Shown here one piece after another: positions 43,829-47,500 of a stretch of 47,500 nucleotides of DNA; within the stretch, counting starts at the first letter, position 1; every line of letters starts with the position of its first letter. The stretch is from Heyndrickxia shackletonii (GTDB taxonomy: Bacteria; Bacillota; Bacilli; Bacillales; Bacillaceae_C), in assembly GCF_001420715.1 (NCBI RefSeq), contig NZ_LJJC01000006.1, positions 1-47,500 of the forward strand. Reading direction: 5' to 3'. A program made the position numbers and the translations under genes. The notes under the pieces are model-generated. The model was not told where the DNA came from and searched no databases. It saw only the letters and a program-made list of their open reading frames with translations.

Positions 43829-44033
43829 TTTTCCACATTATACACATTTATCAACAAAGTTATCCACTTTATACACAGAAAGCAGAGAGTAATAGTTACT
43901 GTTTATACACATCATCTTAAAGTTATTAACAACTTATCCACAACCTGTGCACAACAACATCTGTTCGTCCCTTTTTAACCATTTCTTATCTGACATAAGT
44001 TTGTGGATTTTTTCATTAAATATGTTATCCACA
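43829..44033 (+). other. DnaA-box cluster between ydiF and tsaD
   Basis: Five sites match TTATNCACA exactly on the plus strand: 43838, 43869, 43903, 43934 (TTATCCACA) and 44025 (TTATCCACA). Near matches start at 43829 (TTTTCCACA), 43848 (TTATCAACA), 43860 (TTATCCACT) and 43923 (TTATTAACA). 43946-43954 gives TTGTGCACA on the other strand. The first five are spaced 9-12 bp apart, about one helical turn. This is far above chance. There is no dnaA or dnaN gene nearby. I recall a DnaA-binding cluster at the same intergenic place (upstream of gcp) in B. subtilis. Confidence 0.88.
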
Positions 44034-44093
44034 GACTTATGAATAAGTTATAATAAGGACGATTTTTGTATAAAATTCTCCGTTATCTCTTCA

Positions 44094-44130
44094 CAAAAAA
44101 AGCATTCAGTTATCACTGAATGCTTTTTTT
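44094..44130 (-). terminator. Terminator of the tsaD operon
   Basis: AAAAAGCATTCAGT and ACTGAATGCTTTTT form a stem with a TATC loop and T/A runs on both sides. It serves tsaD on the minus strand and could work in both directions. Confidence 0.88.
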
Positions 44131-44135
44131 GTTGA

Positions 44136-45155
44136 TTAAAAACTCTCAATATCTAATCCCGGATTCGCATTTAAAGCAAGGCTGCTTCTTTTCCCTTTTT
44201 CAAATAACACACTTCCAGCAGCAGCAATCATGGCAGCATTATCTGTGCATAAGTTTAATGGCGGGATTACTAGTTCTATAGATGGCAATTGCTTAAATGC
44301 CTCTTCCAAAGCTTTTCGCAGGCCCTTATTCGCGGCGACACCACCTGATAATAGAACTTGCTTTACGTTATATTCTTTTGCAGCACGTACAGTTTTTGTA
44401 ACAAGTACATCAATAACGCTATCTTGAAAGCTTGCTGCCAAATCCTTTGAATCAATCGATATCCCTTTTTGGGCGGCATTGTGCAAAGTGTTTATAACCG
44501 CAGATTTTAAGCCGCTAAAACTAAAATCATAGGAGTCTTCTTCCAACCATGCACGCGGCAAATCAATAGTTGGTGTCCCCTCATGAGCAAGGCGGTCAAT
44601 ATGCGGACCACCTGGATATGGCAAGTTCAATGTTCTGGCTACTTTGTCATAGGCTTCCCCAGCAGCATCGTCCCTTGTTTCCCCTATTACCTTAAACTCT
44701 CCATGCTCCTCCATATAGACTATTTCGGTATGACCTCCCGAAACAACAAGTGACAATAATGGAAAAGTCATTTCCTTTATTAGTCTATTTGCATAAATAT
44801 GACCAGCTATATGGTGAACACTTACCAATGGGATATTGTTAGCGAAAGCTATTGCCTTTGCAGCATTGACCCCAACTAATAATGCTCCAACTAATCCTGG
44901 CCCCTCCGTTACAGCAATTGCATCTAATTCTGCTAGTGTAATCCCAGCTTCCTTTAATGCCTCTTCTATCACAATTGTTATTTGTTCAACATGATGCCTG
45001 GATGCCAGTTCCGGCACAACACCGCCAAACCGTTTGTGGCTTTCAATTTGAGAAGCAACAACATTTGATAAAATAATCGTCCCATTTTTGATAACGGATG
45101 CTGCCGTTTCATCACAGCTTGTTTCTATCCCTAGTACGATAAGATCTTTTTCCAT
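44136..45155 (-). CDS. tsaD: tRNA t6A37 threonylcarbamoyltransferase TsaD
   Basis: TsaD transfers threonylcarbamoyl to A37 of ANN-decoding tRNAs, with TsaB and TsaE. The 339-aa protein has ASKHA-fold motifs: [12 protein letters not shown], the metal-binding [18 protein letters not shown], and [13 protein letters not shown]. The ATG at 45155 follows GGGTGA by 8 nt and begins at the last base of rimI. A GTG at 45170 would lie inside rimI. Last gene of the tsaE-tsaB-rimI-tsaD operon. Confidence 0.97.
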   Translation of the reverse strand: MEKDLIVLGIETSCDETAASVIKNGTIILSNVVASQIESHKRFGGVVPELASRHHVEQITIVIEEALKEAGITLAELDAIAVTEGPGLVGALLVGVNAAKAIAFANNIPLVSVHHIAGHIYANRLIKEMTFPLLSLVVSGGHTEIVYMEEHGEFKVIGETRDDAAGEAYDKVARTLNLPYPGGPHIDRLAHEGTPTIDLPRAWLEEDSYDFSFSGLKSAVINTLHNAAQKGISIDSKDLAASFQDSVIDVLVTKTVRAAKEYNVKQVLLSGGVAANKGLRKALEEAFKQLPSIELVIPPLNLCTDNAAMIAAAGSVLFEKGKRSSLALNANPGLDIESF

Positions 45156-45601
45156 TATAATTTCACCCACATTACTAAAGCATCTTCATGATTATCCGTA
45201 TAATAGCCTTTTCGAATGCCTCCATCCTGGAAGCCAAGCTTTCGGTATAATGATTGTGCTATATGATTGGTAACCCGAACCTCTAAGGTCATAGAGTGGG
45301 CACGATGAAGTCTTGCAAATTCCATCATTTTTTTCATCAAACTTTTACCCAATTTTAAACCGCGATATTCCGGCGATATAGCGATATTTGTGATATGTGC
45401 CTCATCCACGACAATCCATACCCCACAATAGCCAATTATGTTGCCATTATGTTCTAAGATAAAATAATGTGCAAATTGGTTATTCACGAACTCATTGTAA
45501 AAAGCTTCCCGGGACCATGGAAGGGTGAATGATTCCAACTCCACCTTGATAATTCCATCTAAATCATCCAGAGTTGCTTTGCGAAATGTAATATGTGACA
45601 T
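45155..45601 (-). CDS. rimI: Ribosomal protein S18-alanine N-acetyltransferase-like GNAT (RimI)
   Basis: This GNAT-fold acetyltransferase has 148 aa. It opens [20 protein letters not shown], has the acetyl-CoA loop [17 protein letters not shown], and has [19 protein letters not shown] near the end. The ATG at 45601 follows GGGGA by 5 nt and begins 1 bp after the tsaB stop, which decides against an upstream start at 45628. The RimI name follows conserved linkage with tsaB and tsaD. The true substrate is not proven by sequence. Confidence 0.92.
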   Translation of the reverse strand: MSHITFRKATLDDLDGIIKVELESFTLPWSREAFYNEFVNNQFAHYFILEHNGNIIGYCGVWIVVDEAHITNIAISPEYRGLKLGKSLMKKMMEFARLHRAHSMTLEVRVTNHIAQSLYRKLGFQDGGIRKGYYTDNHEDALVMWVKL

Positions 45602-45602
45602 G

Positions 45603-46316
45603 TTAATCCCCTGACCCAACATCATCATTTTTATGTGCCTCTAACCACTTTGCCTCAGCTTCCACTAACCTTATATAATTTGGTACAAAGGTATGGATAT
45701 CTTCACCTGGCATATCCATCCCTAAAAGACCTAATTCGCTAGGACGAGGATTGTTTTCTGTTATTTCCGCAAATACCGCATAGTTTCCTAGTACATCTCT
45801 TAACACTGATTGATGAAGTGCAGCATCCTGACCAATAAATAATATTTTTTTGTTTAATCTCTTTAGTTCTTCCGCCCAATTAACCGCTAATATATTGCAA
45901 TCATTCTTCACTGTTTCCAGTTTATTTTCATGATATCTATACAAGCCTGTGTATAGCTGTCCCCTTCTTGCATCAAACAACGGCGATAAATATCCATCGA
46001 AATAACGACCGACACCGGTCATTAATGCTAAGCTAGACACGCCTACAAGCGGTATCTTTAAGCTCCATGCCAATGATTTCGCAATCGTTACACCAATCCT
46101 TACCCCCGTATAGGAACCCGGTCCTTTTGCCACAACAATTTTCTCCAACTCCTTCGGCAATGTATCACAATCCTGAAGCAAATGTTGAATAGCCGGCATT
46201 ACTCTAATACTATGATTTTTTTTCAAATTTGTTATATACTCACCAATAACCTTTCCTTCCTCTAGAAGGGCAATCCCCAGTACTTGGTTCGATGTATCAA
46301 TTGCTAGTACCTTCAT
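45603..46316 (-). CDS. tsaB: tRNA t6A biosynthesis protein TsaB
   Basis: TsaB is the partner and scaffold of TsaD in t6A synthesis. The 237-aa protein opens MKVLAIDTSNQVLGIALLEE and has VAKGPGSYTGVRIGVTIAKSLA, both family signatures. It lacks the full metal site of TsaD, as TsaB proteins do. It overlaps tsaE by an ATGA junction. Confidence 0.96.
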   Translation of the reverse strand: MKVLAIDTSNQVLGIALLEEGKVIGEYITNLKKNHSIRVMPAIQHLLQDCDTLPKELEKIVVAKGPGSYTGVRIGVTIAKSLAWSLKIPLVGVSSLALMTGVGRYFDGYLSPLFDARRGQLYTGLYRYHENKLETVKNDCNILAVNWAEELKRLNKKILFIGQDAALHQSVLRDVLGNYAVFAEITENNPRPSELGLLGMDMPGEDIHTFVPNYIRLVEAEAKWLEAHKNDDVGSGD

Positions 46317-46768
46317 TTAAATAACTCCTTACACAAAGACTCATATCGCTGTCCCTTTGGATTAAATTCCAATTTTCTTATTTGATCACCTTGATGTGTG
46401 ATGGTGACTTCCAAATAATCAGGCGGCAGTTGCTCCTGAATCATCTTGGACCATTCAACTATGGTCACTCCTCCACCTTCAAAATATTCATCAAACCCCA
46501 GATCCTCATAGGAATCCTGTATACGATATACATCCATATGAAACAGAGGAAGTCTGCCGTGATATTCCTTTATGATGGTAAAGGTAGGACTATTTACAGT
46601 TCTGCGTATTCCCAAACCAGCAGCAATTCCTTTGGTAAAAGTCGTTTTTCCTGCCCCTAAGTCACCTTCTAATAATATCAAATCATTTTCTTGAAGCATT
46701 GATGCTAATTTCTTAGCAAATACAAACGTTTCTTCTGGTCCATTTGAAATCCATTCATAAACCTGCAT
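46313..46768 (-). CDS. tsaE: tRNA t6A biosynthesis ATPase TsaE
   Basis: TsaE is a small P-loop ATPase that drives the TsaB-TsaD cycle. The 151-aa protein has Walker A GDLGAGKTT (about 35-43), NSPTFTIIKEY and FHMDVYRIQ, and the IVEWSKMI motif. It is the first gene of the operon in this window. In B. subtilis thiL precedes it. Here a GNAT gene does, with terminator-like hairpins between. Confidence 0.96.
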   Translation of the reverse strand: MQVYEWISNGPEETFVFAKKLASMLQENDLILLEGDLGAGKTTFTKGIAAGLGIRRTVNSPTFTIIKEYHGRLPLFHMDVYRIQDSYEDLGFDEYFEGGGVTIVEWSKMIQEQLPPDYLEVTITHQGDQIRKLEFNPKGQRYESLCKELFK

Positions 46769-46833
46769 ACCGATCTCCTCTAAAAAGTAGCGTTTTAGCT
46801 AAAAAATTTATATAAAATAATAAAAGACTTATT

Positions 46834-46862
46834 AAAAAGCCTTAGGATTATACGTCCTAAGG
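46834..46862 (-). terminator. Possible terminator or attenuator hairpin before tsaE
   Basis: On the minus strand CCTTAGGA and TCCTAAGG form a stem with a 7-nt loop, followed by CTTTTTAAT. It lies about 70 bp upstream of the tsaE start. It could end read-through from the GNAT gene or be a leader hairpin of the tsa operon. Confidence 0.5.
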
Positions 46863-46943
46863 AAATCATTATACTGCTAGTTTACCTCAATACCAATAAA
46901 TGAGCAAAGCGTACAAGTCTTTTTAACTTTTAACCATAATTCA

Positions 46944-46971
46944 AAAGAAAAACTGCTGGGGTCCCAACAGT
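46944..46971 (-). terminator. Rho-independent terminator of the GNAT gene
   Basis: On the minus strand CTGTTGGG and CCCAGCAG with a very short loop are followed by TTTTTCTTTT, about 12 bp after the GNAT stop codon. Confidence 0.8.
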
Positions 46972-46983
46972 CGTACACATATC

Positions 46984-47472
46984 TTAAAGAATAAGTTGAT
47001 AAAAATGAACATCCTGCCATTCATTAAATTTATATCCCACTTCTTTAAAACAGCCCACAAATTCAAATCCAAACTTTTCATGGAGCTTTACACTTGCCTC
47101 ATTACCGCCAGTAATCCCGCTAATGATAGTATGATATCCATCTTTTGCGGCCCGAATCAGAATTTCTTGCATTAACACGCTTCCGACACCTTTTCCTCTG
47201 CAATCAGATGAAAGGTATATGGATAGTTCTGTTGTTTGGGAGTACGCTTCTTTATCCCTAAATTTACTTAAACAACTATAGCCTACAACTTTCCCATCCA
47301 TTTCAGCAACAATGAACGGGTATTTTCCGCTATGCTCCTTATACCAAACCATCCGTTGTTCTATTGTTTGTTCAACTAGGTCAAACGTTGCAGAAAGATT
47401 TCGTATTGCTTCATTGTAAATTTCTAGCATTGCTGCTAAATCTGTTACAGCGGCATCCCTTATATGAAGCAT
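46984..47472 (-). CDS. GNAT acetyltransferase, phosphinothricin-acetyltransferase-like
   Basis: The 162-aa cytoplasmic acetyltransferase opens MLHIRDAAVTDLAAMLEIYN. It has ELSIYLSSDCRGKGVGSVLM (acetyl-CoA loop RGKGVGS), ISGITGGNEASVKLHEKFGF, and FNEWQDVHFYQ at the end. This set is typical of the Pat/MnaT branch that acetylates phosphinothricin, methionine sulfoximine or related amino-acid analogues. GGAGGAAT precedes the ATG. The actual substrate cannot be told. It is a single-gene unit with its own terminator. Confidence 0.88.
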   Translation of the reverse strand: MLHIRDAAVTDLAAMLEIYNEAIRNLSATFDLVEQTIEQRMVWYKEHSGKYPFIVAEMDGKVVGYSCLSKFRDKEAYSQTTELSIYLSSDCRGKGVGSVLMQEILIRAAKDGYHTIISGITGGNEASVKLHEKFGFEFVGCFKEVGYKFNEWQDVHFYQLIL

Positions 47473-47500
47473 AAGTTTATTCCTCCATTGCCATAAAATC

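Noticed and set aside
43829-44050. Chromosomal replication origin
   Set aside because: DnaA boxes are present, but dnaA, dnaN, rpmH and a clear unwinding element are not. The flanking genes (ydiF, tsaD) point to a secondary DnaA-box cluster.

Overview
The window looks like chromosome from a low-GC Bacillaceae (Bacillus sensu lato). The evidence is the gene orders that match Bacillus subtilis: tsaE-tsaB-rimI-tsaD, ydiF / moaC-rex-tatA-tatC, ydiK-ydiL-groES-groEL, and moxR-DUF58-transglutaminase-guaA-pbuG. Supporting evidence is the Bacillus-type control elements: CIRCE, guanine riboswitches, PurBoxes, a GlcT RAT, strong AGGAGG ribosome binding sites and frequent TTG starts. The species cannot be fixed from the sequence. 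Most genes are on the minus strand.

Layout. 1-57 is the 5' end of a 16S rRNA gene read leftward from three tandem sigma-A promoters (156-328). 370-3521 is glucose PTS permease ptsG with its antiterminator glcT and a RAT/terminator leader. 3628-11584 is a purine and cell-envelope block: pbuG and guaA, each behind a guanine-type riboswitch, a PurBox pair between them, then the moxR/DUF58/transglutaminase operon. 11850-14883 is NAD salvage (pncA, pncB-nadE). 15476-16945 is a LysP-type amino-acid permease. The spacers 11.7, 15.0-15.3 and 17.0-17.5 kb hold a dispersed palindromic repeat family and a 21-bp tandem repeat.

17578-35080 is the accessory heart of the window: one co-directional run of about 20 genes. 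It starts with a Tad/Flp (type IVc) pilus assembly core (cpaB, tadZ, tadA, tadB, tadC, flp pilin). It continues with VWA-domain lipoproteins, secreted proteins with PG-rich hexapeptide repeats, tadE, a TadG-like protein, and several small polytopic membrane proteins including a DUF4234-like one. A three-gene module (VWA lipoprotein / hexad-repeat secreted protein / six-TM protein) occurs twice. The downstream copy has a broken middle gene. I infer a Tad-derived surface-display or secretion machine with dedicated cargo. The cargo part is the best candidate for an undescribed system.

35658-47472 returns to conserved core: groESL under CIRCE, ydiL-ydiK, tatA-tatC, rex, moaC, the ABC-F protein YdiF, the tsaE-tsaB-rimI-tsaD operon for t6A tRNA modification, and a GNAT acetyltransferase. 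Between ydiF and tsaD is a dense cluster of DnaA boxes.
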